Of a stretch of DNA of 64,000 nucleotides, positions 43,122 to 53,706 are shown piece after piece (within the stretch, counting starts at the first letter, position 1; the number at the start of each line of letters is the position of its first letter). The notes under the pieces are model-generated. The model was given only the letters and a program-made list of their open reading frames with translations, searched no databases and was not told where the DNA came from. The DNA is taken from the NCBI GenBank assembly GCA_024516035.1, contig CM044958.1:7182362-7246361 (forward strand), in the 5' to 3' direction. This DNA comes from Bactericera cockerelli. Taxonomy: Eukaryota > Arthropoda > Insecta > Hemiptera > Triozidae. Both the position numbers and the translations under genes were made by a program.

Positions 43122-43400
43122 TCTGTTTGGGTTTAACACCGCTTTCAGCTGCATGTTCTTATCACGACAGTGTTTTACCCTCCATTCGTTAAAATCTTAC
43201 AAAACCAGCTACTCGAATTAACCTCACCCAGCATGAGTGGGGCCGAAAATAGCTAGCATCACGTGGATTCGAATAAGAATGGTCACATTGGTCACCCAAC
43301 CGAGTCCTAGCCTCACTGGACTTTGCTTAGCTTCAATGCCTGAGTTAGAACTGGTGTATTCAACGTGCCATCAAAGCTGGCTGGTTTATCTTATCGTCAT
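43122..43400 (-). repeat. SINE F, minus strand
   Basis: 'ttaacaccgctttcagctgc', 'atcacgacagtgttttaccc', 'tccattcgttaaaatc', 'ccagctactcgaattaacct' and 'cacccagcatgagtggggcc'. It is a longer version than 23590-23755. A worn element-H start (aagaaacttttaatattaga) abuts it at 43090. Confidence 0.82.
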
Positions 43401-43965
43401 CACCTTCAAAGTTCATGTTTTGAGCTAGTTTGAAATAAAACACATTTATTTTTTAACAGGAGATCTAATACTTTCCATGTGAGAGAGATAGATTGGTAGA
43501 ATATTCAAATTCTAAATCACGAAAAGCATATAAAACGTATTTGGCACTAAAAACTGACTATCAAAATTTTTGGGAGATTCCATTACTTTCCTTTCGATAG
43601 CATAAGGAAATTAAAAAATATCGTACGAATTCTGTGCAAAAAAAATAAAGATTTAAAATTGCGCAAAAAATACATAAATCTCGCTTTCTAATGACTTCGG
43701 GGACTCTCTGAGGAATTGCTCCACATTGTACGTATGGCTTATTTTCATACTTTCTTTTACAAATATTTTCTTTTACGAATACTTTACTTTTATAATACGT
43801 CTATGTCGTGTCTTATGTTGATGCTTTGTAATTCTGTCGTCTTAGTGTGCGGAATTCTTGTCCATAATCCTGTGTCCCAGTGGATCTGACATGGAGTAAA
43901 TTGGAGTCCTTAATTAAATGTAAGAAATTGATAGAGGGAAGGGGAACGAAGAGGAGGAGAGGATA
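43401..43965. other. Unique AT-rich DNA, duplicated in worn form downstream
   Basis: No coding signal. Its order of short words is repeated at 46630-47070 (see the degraded duplicate). Confidence 0.55.
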
Positions 43966-44318
43966 GTGGGAAGTGAAGGAGGGAGTAAGGAAGAGAGGAT
44001 AGTAGGAAGTGAAGGAGGGAGTAAGGAAGAGAGGATAGTGGGAAGTGAAGGAGGGAGTAAGGAAGAGAGGATAGTGGGAAGTGAAGGAGGGAGTAAGGAA
44101 GAGAGGATAGTGGGAAGTGAAGGAGGGAGTAAAGAGAGGATAGTGGGAAGTGAAGGAGGGAGTAAAGAGAGGATAGTGGGAAGTGAAGGAGGGAGTAAGG
44201 AAGAGAGGATAGTGGGAAGTGAAGGAGGGAGTAAGGAAAGAGAGGATAGTGGGAAGTGAAGGAGGAGTAAGGAATAGAGGATATTGAGAAGTGGAGGAAG
44301 GAGTAAAGAGAGGAAGAA
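43966..44318. repeat. 36-bp minisatellite, about 9-10 copies
   Basis: The unit is 'gtgggaagtgaaggagggag' plus 'taaggaagagaggata'; some units lose 3 bp ('aag'). Because it has no stops, three frames stay open across it (for example 43813-44469 minus, 218 codons, 'LFLTPSFTSHYP' repeats). There is no other evidence of a gene. Confidence 0.95.
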
Positions 44319-44369
44319 GAAAATGAGAATAGTGGAAGGAGAGAGTACGAAAGAAGTAAGAAATAAAGC

Positions 44370-44408
44370 ATTCTGATTGGTTAGTTTGAATGAATAACCA
44401 ATCAGAAT
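44370..44408. repeat. Perfect 14-bp hairpin
   Basis: attctgattggtta and taaccaatcagaat around an 11-base loop. Confidence 0.92.
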
Positions 44409-45290
44409 ATCGTCGTCGGCTGGAAGGTAAAATTGACCATCTGCCTTTGGACCATCTCCATTTGGTCATTGGTCATTGGTATCTCCACCAGTCTTTCAGG
44501 TAAAAACTGTTTTTTCGCTTACCCCGCGCATATCAAACACCTCGGCCGAGGTGTGAAGAACGCCTATACAAAGAAAGAGACAGCCCGGCAGAGTGTAAGG
44601 TTACGGAAAACATAGTTCCCATGCATTTCATGTACTTTCAGCCAGCGAAAAGTGCAACATGAATTTCAAAAATCGCGATTTTTATTGCAGAAATGGGCTC
44701 TACGTTGAAAAATAAGTTGATTTGACTCTTTGTTTGACTTCCTAGCCACCGGGAACCCTATTTTCGAGACCCCCAACAATCGTGAAAGACATGAAAAGAT
44801 TCATAATTTTGTTTTTTTTTTTTTTTTCTGTTTTTTTTCATACGGATCCTTTGAGACCCGACTTCGTGTCTTTAACTTGGCACTGAAGATTAAGTGAGGT
44901 GTCTAAAGTGATCAAGATATAATGGAGATGAGCCCGGACCAAAAAAAAATTCTAAATTATAAGCGGGCGGCCCATTTGGGCGGCCTCGGGTTTTGGGAGC
45001 CCAAATCGGGAATTGAAGGATAATACTAGTCTTAAGTGGTATCAAATGAAAGATCTTGATGAGCAGATACCAAATTTATTGATTTTATTGCTTCATCCGG
45101 TCCACTGGGTGGCACCTGGTGGCCTTTTCATTTTCTTTGGCGGGTAGGTACCTTCGAATTCTTAGCTTAGTGGTCAGATCTTGGCCAGTATGTATTTTTC
45201 GAGATGACCTCGCTCTCTCACTGCAAAATTTTAAAGTTTAAGTTTCCAAGTATTAATTTAGTTCATTTTCAGCCGTTTCGTAGAAGTAAA
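44409..45290. other. No feature recognised
   Basis: Includes GC-richer stretches at 44525-44600 and 44965-45010. No open frame or repeat match. Confidence 0.5.
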
Positions 45291-45291
45291 C

Positions 45292-45400
45292 TTTGTCTAT
45301 TGGTAAGCATGCTCGACTGCCCCAGTCGCATGGGTTCGAATCCTGGCGGGGACGAAATTTTTTAGGTCTATATTTTCAATTTGGTTCACAATGTTTTGTT
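45292..45400 (+). repeat. SINE E
   Basis: 'tattggtaagcatgctcgac' and 'gggttcgaatcctggcgggg' form the tRNA-like head; 'tattttcaatttggttcaca' matches the E body at 28045-28070. Confidence 0.75.
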
Positions 45401-45540
45401 TTCCGATCTTTATATTTGATCTTCATGTCGACCCAATTACCTCGCGAGGAAAATTTTAGGAGTTGAGAATTGGACAATGACCTGTGCGCATTAAGATTAT
45501 TTATGGACAATCAGTGATGGAGATTAAATAAACGAAAGGA

Positions 45541-45660
45541 ATGCAAAGCATTATCACCACCCTTGATAAAACTTTGTTTATATTTAATTTATATACCTTT
45601 TGACTGCTCAGTATATAATTGTAATTGTAAATAAAGATTATTAAATTGTTGAATAATAAT
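45541..45660. repeat. Interspersed repeat, copy 2 of 2
   Basis: Partner of 7195-7330; includes 'gcattatcaccacccttgat' and 'ttgtaaataaagatt'. It is slightly shorter in the middle. Confidence 0.65.
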
Positions 45661-45984
45661 AATATGATGAATTTTGTGTTCTTCATATTTCGATGCTTTC
45701 TCTAAAAGTTTGCAGTATGACTTGGCCCATGTGTTTAGCATATGGCTTGGTGTTCGATCCCCTTAGAAGTTTTTTTGTTTATCTGTTCCTTTTTTTTTTT
45801 TCTCCGGTTCATTTTTCTCATTACCTCTGATTATTTGTATCTTCACCTCTTTCTCTCCTCTCGTGTTTTTCACCCAATTGTCTCCTCGTCGCGTCTCTTG
45901 CTTTTACCTGATTTTTTCCTACATTAGTTTTGCCCCCTAGCATCTAAATTTATTATCCTTGAATTTAATACATTTAGATATCAT

Positions 45985-46230
45985 TAATATAGACCATGTA
46001 GAGCATGGCCTTCTATGATTTTTACTCTAACCCTATGATAAACCCAAGGCATGCCTTCTATATATTTAACCTAACCCTATAATTTAATTCCGAGCATGCC
46101 TTCTAAATGTATTATCTTAAACACCTCATATACATTAATAAATTCCTGAGGCCAATGGCCTTACTATGTATTTTACCTATAACTTACTAACACTGAAGAG
46201 CCACATGCCTTTCTATCTAGTTAGGGAGAT
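45985..46230. repeat. Degraded ~48-bp tandem repeat
   Basis: Five loose units built around 'gcatggccttcta', 'gcatgccttctatatattta' and 'ctaaccctat'. Its position just before 46240 corresponds to that of the 49-bp satellite before 42905, so it may be the worn counterpart. Confidence 0.6.
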
Positions 46231-46239
46231 TTAAGATAG

Positions 46240-47365
46240 ATCTTCTGTATACAAGGTCCATTCCGTTATATGATAAAATAGAGTATATTTAAAATGTGAG
46301 TTTACAATTTTTTCTCACAAATCCTTCTTCTTTAAAAAAGTCCATATGGTTTATTTCTTAAGATATTCTGATGATTTCTCCAGAATGCAAATAGAATCGG
46401 AAGTATTTTCTTTTGGGTTAACGCGTTTAGCTCATGTCTATCACGACGGTATCTTACCTCCATTGATAAGAATTACAAACATTAATTAATCATCCTATGG
46501 GCATAATAGCTAGATCACGTGTTGATAAGATGGTCACCCATGAGAGCCTCGACGGTCTAGTTAATACGATTAAATGATTATTAACGTGCCATCAATGTGG
46601 AGATTATCTTATGTCTTGCATTCAAAGTTCATTTTTACTAGTTTAAATAACACATTTACTTTAGGAATCAAATTCATGTGACAGAATAGATTTGATAGAA
46701 AAAATTTAAATACGTAAGCTAAAAACTATTTGGAAAAAAATTTGGACATTCAAAATTTTCGCAGATTATTACTTTCTTCGATCCAAAGTTAAGTGTAAAA
46801 AACTATTACGACATGACTGTCCCAAAAAAATAAACGATTCTGCGCAAAAAAGAAAACCGCTTTCAAGATTTGATTTGAGAATTGCTAAACATAATGTATA
46901 TCTAAATTGAAACCTTTCCCTCTCTTTCATATTCCTGCTTCTTACTGAATTTTATTTTATATGTTTAGCTGTCTATTTATCCTTTTATTCGTGGTCTTAA
47001 GTTGATTCTTCCTTAAATTCCTGTTCACGAATAAAATTGGAGTCCGTGTAATTATATGTAAAAATAATTTCAGAAAAATATATAGAGCCATTTTATTTGG
47101 TGCAACAAGTAAAGATTAAAGGAAGAGAGGATCAAGTGGGATGAAGAGAGCCTAGAAAAGGATATAATAAAGTGAAGGAGTATAAGAGGAATAAAATAGA
47201 GAGAGAGTGGCAGGGAATAGAAAGAGAGGGGACAAGGAGTTCTCAATTGTGATTAATATCCATTTATATAGGCTAATGTAAACATTCCATCTGATTGAGG
47301 CCATCTTCATTTTATTAACCACCACTTCAGTAAAACTGTTTTGTTTTTCCGGCGAGTATTTGAAT
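46240..47365. repeat. Degraded collinear duplicate of 42905-44530
   Basis: Words match in order: 'gtatacaaggt', 'agagtatatt', 'ttacaattttttc', 'atattctgatgattt', 'tcacga(c)(a/g)gt' with 'ttaccctccatt/ttacctccatt', 'tgccatcaa', 'ttcaaagttca', 'acacattta', 'aattgga…gtcc' and finally a GA-rich stretch and 'taaaactgttttttcgc/taaaactgttttgtttttcc'. The duplicate is about 30% shorter through many small deletions. It includes a worn SINE F and a worn version of the 36-bp minisatellite region. Confidence 0.75.
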
Positions 47366-48091
47366 ACTACAGAACTTTTGATTTTTAGCCAATAGTTAGG
47401 TTAATTTCGGACCAGAGTAACGAAAAATCGAGAAATGACCAACTGTCACTTGGTCAGTCAGTTATATCGTCAGCTGATATGTTGTGTGACGGAAATCTCA
47501 CTTTCAAAGTGAGATTTCGAAATAATGAGATTCCTTTCTGATATGAGGGCCTGGTGACTTGGTCTCATAATTTGGCCTAGGTCCTATTAGTTTCATGTGT
47601 CGTTACTTGTTCTTTGAGCCGACTACTTTAGGTCCGCCCGGCCGGGAGACCACCAAGACCAGCGTCGCTTAGTCCGCCGGTGACCGCGTTGTTACAAAAA
47701 CAACAACACTAAATGTACCTCACTTGGCAGGGAGGTGCAAGTATTAACTGTACCTCTGGTACATTTATTTGACACACATCGCTTCAGGCTCTATGGTCGT
47801 CAATTTCACAATGCCCACCCAGATTAGATACAAATGTACCATGTTCATATTGTTCATAAGGTTTTATTCATTGTTCCTTTATTTTAATGTTTCTTTCCTT
47901 TTCCAAATCTTTCTGACAGTCATTTCATAATTATAAATGTCAAGTGGTCATCTGACCCAAATAAGTAAAATGCATTATCTACTTTGGAAAACAATAAATA
48001 AAGAGAATAAACTAATGTCCTATGTAAGCGGTATTGCTGGCAATCTTCCACCCCACCCATATAAGTAATCAATTTTTATCCAATTTGTCAT
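47366..48091. other. No gene; one hairpin
   Basis: A perfect 12-bp hairpin lies at 47493-47517 (aaatctcacttt / aaagtgagattt). A GC-rich patch is at 47630-47690. 'gcaatcttccaccccaccca' at 48040-48059 resembles the LINE 3'-end word of 15070 and 32477. Confidence 0.6.
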
Positions 48092-48832
48092 ACAGGTGAC
48101 CAAAAAAACGTTTTACACGTTAATGTAAGATTACTGACGACATTTCCAGACGACTCAATCGTTTTATCAGATTCGCCTTTATAACTGCAAAAGTGATTTT
48201 GCAACTTCTGAAAAAGTCCGAACTGGCTTATCTTGGTCAGAACATTTTCTGTTTAAGATGAGTTCGGTTCTGAACATTTCCTGCAGAAAGCCAACAAAAT
48301 TTTCGATGGTTTCCACTACACACTTGTTTTTTTACGGTTGGTTGCATCTTTTGCACTGAATAGAAAAAAATCTCATGTAAATTTTTTCACTTCGAAACAC
48401 TCAAAATTTCCCGAGCAAATTTTGGCACAGACATGGGCAAGTTTATAAAATTGGGCGGCCAACCAAGGAATGCTAAAAAATAATTTTACGATTTTGTATC
48501 ACGTGATCTTCTGGGTAAACATAACCAGTAAGCTCAAAAAATGAGGTCAAAATCTTAAAAGTGGACCGTGTAGGGTCGTCTGTACTTAAAGAGTAATTAG
48601 GTATTTATGTCTGATAATTATTTTCCTTGAATTAATGAAAGCCATTCAAATGAATGATTGTTTGTTTCTCGATGATATTTTACAAGCTATTTTTCTGGCA
48701 TTCTATGAATTAATATACTAAACTTCTTGATTTTTTAGTACAATAGTTAATTATATATTCGGATCTGAAATGGCAGATACGCATTAGCATATGGATGCCA
48801 ACAGGAACATTGGGATCACGTAAAAACATAGT

Positions 48833-48967
48833 TTACGAAATCGGTAGCAGAATCCTGTGGCATTCGATGACCTGACAGAAAAACCTGGAATCTTCGCAAC
48901 ATTCGACGAACATGATGAAGAGGTTCACCTTTGCATCCAGGAGGTGGACGCCACTTTCCAACAGTTC
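48833..48967 (-). CDS. Candidate coding segment, unknown product
   Basis: A minus-strand frame (LKELLESGVHLLDAKVNLFI…, ending at a TAA at 48833) has C/G-rich third codon positions. This is unusual for this AT-rich window and suggests real coding history. It follows a very long polypyrimidine tract and 'CTCAAG', which could serve as an acceptor near 48968. Possible donors follow 'GCAAAG' and 'TTCCAG'. A second open frame overlaps it, I recognise no domain, and it lies inside foldback 3, so it may be captured gene DNA or chance. Confidence 0.25.
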   Translation of the reverse strand, partial: ELLESGVHLLDAKVNLFIMFVECCEDSRFFCQVIECHRILLPIS

Positions 48968-48974
48968 CTTGAGG

Positions 48975-49070
48975 ATTGAGAAAGAAGATGAGAGTAGCGA
49001 GGAGGGAGAGAGTGAGAGAGAGATTGAGCGGAAGAGAGAGAGAGAGCGAGAGAAAAGACAAGAGGTAGAG
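48975..49070. repeat. (GA)n-rich tract
   Basis: Purine-rich with gagagag runs at 49009-49055. Confidence 0.85.
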
Positions 49071-49194
49071 GACAGTTCTGAGTTAGAACCTAAGGTACAA
49101 ATGTGACTCAAAAATAAATTGTGTGAGAGCCCATTGTGTGGTACTATGCTAAATATAAAAATGGAAACATCTTATTTATTTTAAGTCATGATTT

Positions 49195-49250
49195 TTTGCT
49201 GCTCTGGCGTTCGGAACGTGGAACTAGCTTACCACTGAGCTAATTGTGCG
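49195..49250 (-). repeat. SINE E head fragment, minus strand
   Basis: 'gctctggcgttcggaacgtg' and 'cttaccactgagctaatt' are a reversed tRNA-like B-box and A-box. Confidence 0.55.
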
Positions 49251-50338
49251 CGCTAATCGTATTCTCATTGATTACTAACAAATGTTTTTTTAAATACTTT
49301 TGTTTATACAAAATAGTTATAAACATATAAGACTGCCAAAGTTTTTAATTTTACAAAATATTATCTTGTTCTTTCAAGACTTCTATTAGGGTTGGCAATC
49401 GTAAAATTTGTTAATTTAATTAGTATGTTAATGATGAGAACCTCTACATATTTACCTGGATTTATTTCATACTCATTTGTTTGAAAATTCCTAGTTTTAT
49501 TTTCTCTCGTAGGGAAGCTTAAAAAAAACCATCCTACATATGTGTAATTGTATACTACAGTTCTGATATAACTCAATTATTAAGATTGAATACCTCCAAA
49601 AAACATAAGTTGTTGGTGTTACAACAGGTCAGATACAGGTTATATATAAAATCATCAGATTTTTTGATAATTAAAATAATTGCCGTCGACAAATTGAACC
49701 TGTCAGTCACTAATACTACTAGCACTACCACATCTAGCTAAACACCACTGACAATTCAGGCACGAAATTATCATTGATTTTCCTAAACTGGCTGATGAAG
49801 GCATGGGACCGCGGTATTCAAAAAAGCAATGTAAGACATTTTTGTAAACAATACAAACACCCTACACAGTCTACACTAGAAAACTCTAGAATTTTTGAAG
49901 AGTTTTGGCAAACATCTAATATATTTCCCGGAAATCACGTGATAAAAAATCGTAAAATTATTTTTTAGCAATCCCTGGACGCCGCAACTGTTATCAAACT
50001 TCCCCATGTCTGTGCAAAATTGTCTGGACAAGTCGAGTGTTTTATTAGTAAAAATTTTTGGGGTTTTTCTGTCAGGTGAAAAAATATGAAAACCAATCGA
50101 AAACAAAGTATGGGCTGAAACTCGAAATTTTGTGGCTTCTGCAAAATGTTCAGAACCAACTCATTTTTAAACGGAAAAAAGTACTGACCATGAAAATAAA
50201 CCAAGTCGACATTTTTCGGAAATTTGCAAAAATCACTTTTTTGATACGAAGCGAATCCGAAAAAACGGATTGGCAAGATCCTCCTAGAAATGTCGTCATG
50301 AATCTACCATAAACGGTGTAACGTTTTTTGGTCCCCTT

Positions 50339-50699
50339 ATATCAGTTAACCCATATAATATTATCTCCGGTGGTATTTGTGCTTGCTACAAAGAAAAATT
50401 TCATTTTCCATTACTATAAGATACATACAACACTGAAAGATACATATAACCTACATTTCAGGGTAGATAATTAATGAGTAGAAAGCTTGCTGAGTAATGA
50501 CAAAAAGCTATGATGTGCTGCAGGAATTTAAGATTTAAGACTTTGCCTACTTCTCTAAAGAGTGTACGTTTGAAGATAATGTATGCACGAAAATGTTAAT
50601 TTATTTCTAGAAGGTAATTATTTATTATGAATGATATGGGAGTGTATTTAAGTATGTGTTGCAAATACAGGGATGTAAAAACAATGTGTTAATTACTTC
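50339..50699. other. No feature recognised
   Basis: AT-rich with no match. Confidence 0.5.
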
Positions 50700-50810
50700 G
50701 TGCTGCTACTACTGAAACTTGCTCTACTAAATCCACGCTGAAACCGGGACCCGAACCACCGATCTCCAGGTACAAAACCGCCGCCTTATCTATCGAAGCT
50801 ACTGGGTCGG
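50700..50810 (-). repeat. SINE A, minus strand
   Basis: 'actaaatccacgctgaaacc', 'gggacccgaaccaccgatct' and 'ttatctatcgaagctactgg'. The 3' tail is truncated. 'gtattgtgtcggcttctccc' and 'catcaggggg' just downstream recall a SINE E tail. Confidence 0.88.
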
Positions 50811-50911
50811 ATATGGAATGAAAGTATTGTGTCGGCTTCTCCCCATCAGGGGGAAGGCATACCACGGGATGAGTAAGCTACAATACAGACTACAACGTCT
50901 AACATAATAAT

Positions 50912-51120
50912 AAAAGAACTCTAAGTGGAAGGTAACCACCAGGCGAGGTTATTGCTCCTAACATTTTCTATCACCTAACCTCAGAGTCTTATTATTATGT
51001 GATCACGAACTCAAATGGATGAGGAAAAAATCATGACTGGGTCGGATTCGAACCAACGGATTCCTACGCTACCTGGATTAATAGACTAGGGCATTAACCA
51101 ACTTGACTACCATGTGCAGG
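50912..51120 (-). repeat. SINE B, full length, minus strand
   Basis: From 'ctctaagtggaaggtaacca' through 'cagagtcttattattatgtg' and 'ggattcgaaccaacggattc' to 'gggcattaaccaacttgact' 'accatgtgca'. Head and tail are both present. Confidence 0.9.
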
Positions 51121-51201
51121 TGTACATGATCTACTGTTTCATGGATACGAAATAAAAAGGCTGTGAAATACTCATCTTAAAATAAAGAAATAAAAACTCA
51201 C

Positions 51202-51346
51202 TCCGCTATAATAAACACAACAACAGCATTGAACATCAACCGAGCAACTGTTTCGAATGTGGCAATGGCGCCTCCACTATACAGCAGGTAATGGCTCTGA
51301 ATGTCCATGCCATTAACTAACATATCTAGGCCCAAGTGCTTAGTCG
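51202..51346 (-). CDS. Putative internal exon of a membrane protein (GPR180/TMEM145-like?)
   Basis: On the minus strand, 'TTTAATCTGTTCATTAG' looks like an acceptor at 51347-51348 and 'GTGAGT' like a donor at 51196-51201. They bound a 145-bp exon with 2 bases of a split codon at its start, 47 whole codons, and 2 bases of a split codon at its end. The translation (TKHLGLDMLVNGMDIQ…SHYLLYSGG…ARLMFNAVVVFIIA) has normal composition and ends in a hydrophobic helix. A loop, a '…Y..G' segment and then '…LMF…hhhhhAE' before a split codon recall the transmembrane core of the GpcrRhopsn4 family (PF10192; GPR180, TMEM145), where an AKGW-like motif would follow in the next exon. That family link is from memory of the pattern. 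I could not find neighbouring exons. Confidence 0.4.
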
Positions 51347-51439
51347 CTAATGAACAGATTAAATCAATCAACTTTATACACAATCATAATTGCTAATGGC
51401 CGTGCTTAATCAGGCTGTTAGTGGAAGAGTGAATATGCA

Positions 51440-51631
51440 CTCTGCCACTAGGGTTTATTAACGCGCGAGTCTGGTAATCCAGGTAGCGTAGGGATCTTCG
51501 AATCCCACCCAGTGTATGCATTTTTCCTCATTAATTTGTGTTTGTGACCACATAATAATAAGACTCTGAGGGTTTGGTGGTAGAAAATGCTTTGAGCTTT
51601 AACCTTGCTTGGTGGTTACTTTCCACTAAAG
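51440..51631 (+). repeat. SINE B, joined directly to SINE A
   Basis: Head 'gtctggtaatccaggtagcg', body 'taataagactctgagggttt' and 'ggtagaaaatgctttgagct', ending 'ttccactaaaga', where SINE A begins without a gap. Confidence 0.9.
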
Positions 51632-51782
51632 AACCGACTTGAGTAGCTTGATCGATAAGGCGGTGGACTTGTAACCTGGAGGTCGGTGGTTCAAGTCCCG
51701 GTTTCAGGGAATATTTAGTAAAGCGAGTTTGAGTAGTTGTGATATCACGAAAGTGGTAAACACAAATATGATAACTTTAAAA
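51632..51782 (+). repeat. SINE A, full length
   Basis: A complete copy: head 'accgacttgagtagcttgat', 'aaggcggtggacttgtaacc', B-box 'ggttcaagtcc', body 'agtttgagtagttgtgatat' and tail 'aaacacaaatatgataactt'. It is the best reference copy in the window. Confidence 0.93.
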
Positions 51783-52229
51783 ACTTTTTAATTAACTTTC
51801 CAGCTTTCCACTAAAAAGTGTTATGATTATTATTATATAAATTTTTAATCGTTAAAATCGTTATAAAAAAAAAAAAACAAAAAAGTGAGAAGTTGATATT
51901 GAGGTGTCACGGATGTCCTTACAAAGATACCCGTAACACCCTGTATATAAAATAAGCACGTGTGTGCAAGTTCCTCTGTATTATAAACTTATTAAAGGCT
52001 TGTTACATCTAGCGCCTCGCAAAGTACATATATGATTTATGTACTTAAAATTATAGCTTTACATGATTTATGTACTTTGTGTCCCTGCAGAAAGTTTGAC
52101 TTGTATAAATCTTCACGCGGGAATTTATTGGAGTTTCCTGGAATTGGAATGAGGAAAATTGAGGAAATGTATCTCATCGGAATATTTCCTGTTTCGGCGT
52201 CTTATGAGGTTCCTTCTTCTTATCTTTCT
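51783..52229. other. No gene supported
   Basis: An isolated 'caccctgtata' at 51940-51950. The plus frame 52032-52328 (98 codons) overlaps repeat G and is unrecognised. Confidence 0.45.
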
Positions 52230-52450
52230 AGTTGGGTGTCTGTGTGGCTGATGATAGTATTCAAACCATGCTCCTGGGCAGACGCGACTGGTGGGAAAAT
52301 GTTTTGTGGGGCGCTGCCATATAAATAGGACTAAAATGGGATTTGTAGAAACGCTCTTTGAGTATCCTTAGAGATTGATTTTGTTTACCATGCCAATCAT
52401 AGTAATTATGCATTAATTATTGTAGAAAAGTGTCATAATTAGACGATTAT
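52230..52450. repeat. Conserved repeat G, copy 2 of 3
   Basis: Shares 'gctgatgatagt…', 'ggtgggaaaatgttttgtgg', 'ggactaaaatgggatttgta' and 'gtttaccatgccaatcatag' with 60060-60270 and 15150-15305. This and copy 3 match each other over a longer 5' stretch. Confidence 0.8.
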
Positions 52451-53280
52451 TGCGTATTTATTTATTTTTGTGTTCGGGTTTGCCTTCCACTGAGGTCCCA
52501 AACAGAAAACACCCAGAAAATGCTCCGTCAAAAGATATGTCATAGATATCTTGTCTCCTTTCTGCAATACCATGAAACATTACATCCGAAAATATGAATT
52601 AAGTAAACTTTCGAGACAAAGGATCGAGAAAGTTGAATTAGTAAAAGAGAAATTATGGTACAGGAGGAAAGGATTATAGGGAGGGGATGAAGAGGAGGGA
52701 GAAAGGTAGAAGGGGGGTGGTAGATTGGGAGGTAGGGGGAGGCTCAGGTTAATCTGGTAAGAGGATTAAAAAGGAGCTGTGTGAGACCACGGAAGTGAAC
52801 TTTAGAGAAAAGCTTAGTGGTTTCTTGGTAGAAGAGGGAGAATGGTGTAGGATACTCCAGAGGGGAGGGAAAAGAAGGATGGAGAGGAGAGAGAGAAGTA
52901 GGACAGAGAGAGAGAAAGAAGTAGTATAGAGATGGAGGGGAGAGAGAGTGAGAGAAAGAAAGAAAGAGATACTTGGTATTCTTGGGAGGAAGGGGAAAAA
53001 TAGAGAAGACAGAGGAAGAAGAGATGGAAATAATGATGGGAAAGAGATATGGCATTAAGAGAAACAGAGTAGAGAATAGAGAGAGGAAGAATATTTAGGA
53101 GAGAGAAAGTGTAGAGAGAAGAGTAGAGGGAAAAGAGAGGGGCAGTGATAAGAGGGGATGGAGAAAGAAAGAAGAGAGAGAATAGAGGAAATATACTCGT
53201 ACTTGGGAGAAAAATAGAGGAAGGAGAAATATACTTGGGAGGGAGGTGGAGAAGGAAATGGAGGAGGAGAAATTAGGAGA
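52451..53280. repeat. Purine-rich (GA) block
   Basis: From about 52650 the plus strand is almost all A/G with gagaga runs. The 103- and 104-codon minus frames are Ser/Phe/Pro low complexity. Confidence 0.85.
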
Positions 53281-53476
53281 AAGCTCTTGACAAATAACTT
53301 TGGGCTGGAAAGTCAATGTTGTCTTTGTCCTGGGGGTGATTAGTGACATAGTTGGTGTGGATAGTATGTTACTATGTTGGGAGTTGATTATAATTGTTTT
53401 TGTTGACAAGGATGATGGTTTTTTCTCATCATTGTTATTGCAATCTTCGTCATCTCAAATTGTTCCTATACCATAC

Positions 53477-53706
53477 GTACCAATTGGTGCAACAACCCTG
53501 TGAGGGCCTTGGCCTCCTCAACAATAGACCTCCACACCGTCCTGTCTTTAGTTTTTCAACTCGCATGGTTTTCGTGATCATCCGTGACTTTGTCTATCCA
53601 TCTCATATTTGGCCTTCCTCTTCATGTTCTCGTGTTATAGACTTTGGCCTGCAAAACTTTTTCCGGTATTTGGGAGTTTCGGAAGATGTTTTGGACGAAA
53701 ATTGAA
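53477..53706 (-). pseudogene. LINE C-terminal relic
   Basis: The minus strand reads …NIFRNSQIPEKVLQAKVYNT…, stop, RGRPNMRWIDKVTDDHENHA…, stop, KTKDRTVWRSIVEEAKALTG…. The 'RGRPxxRWxD' and 'DRTxWRxxVEEAKA' strings are typical of the ends of non-LTR retrotransposon polyproteins. At least two in-frame stops show it is dead. With the RT scrap at 54194-54288 on the same strand and in the expected order, this is one decayed LINE about 0.8 kb long. Confidence 0.75.

Larger units (their letters stand above)
48093..50338. mobile_element. Foldback element 3, diverged
   Basis: The left arm 48093-48600 and right arm 49850-50338 match in inverted orientation with many substitutions and small indels. Examples are 'atcacgtgata' 'aaatcgtaaaattatttttt' 'agca' and 'aaaatgttcagaacc'. 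The ends read CAGGTGACCAAAAAAACG on the left and, reversed, AAGGGGACCAAAAAACG on the right. The 1.25-kb spacer holds a candidate exon, a GA tract and a SINE E. It is older than foldbacks 1 and 2, judging by arm divergence. Confidence 0.8.

Noticed and set aside
43813..44469. 218-codon minus frame of LFLTPSFTSHYP repeats
   Set aside because: It is created by a stop-free 36-bp minisatellite; two other frames are open over the same stretch and no start, splice site or domain supports a gene.
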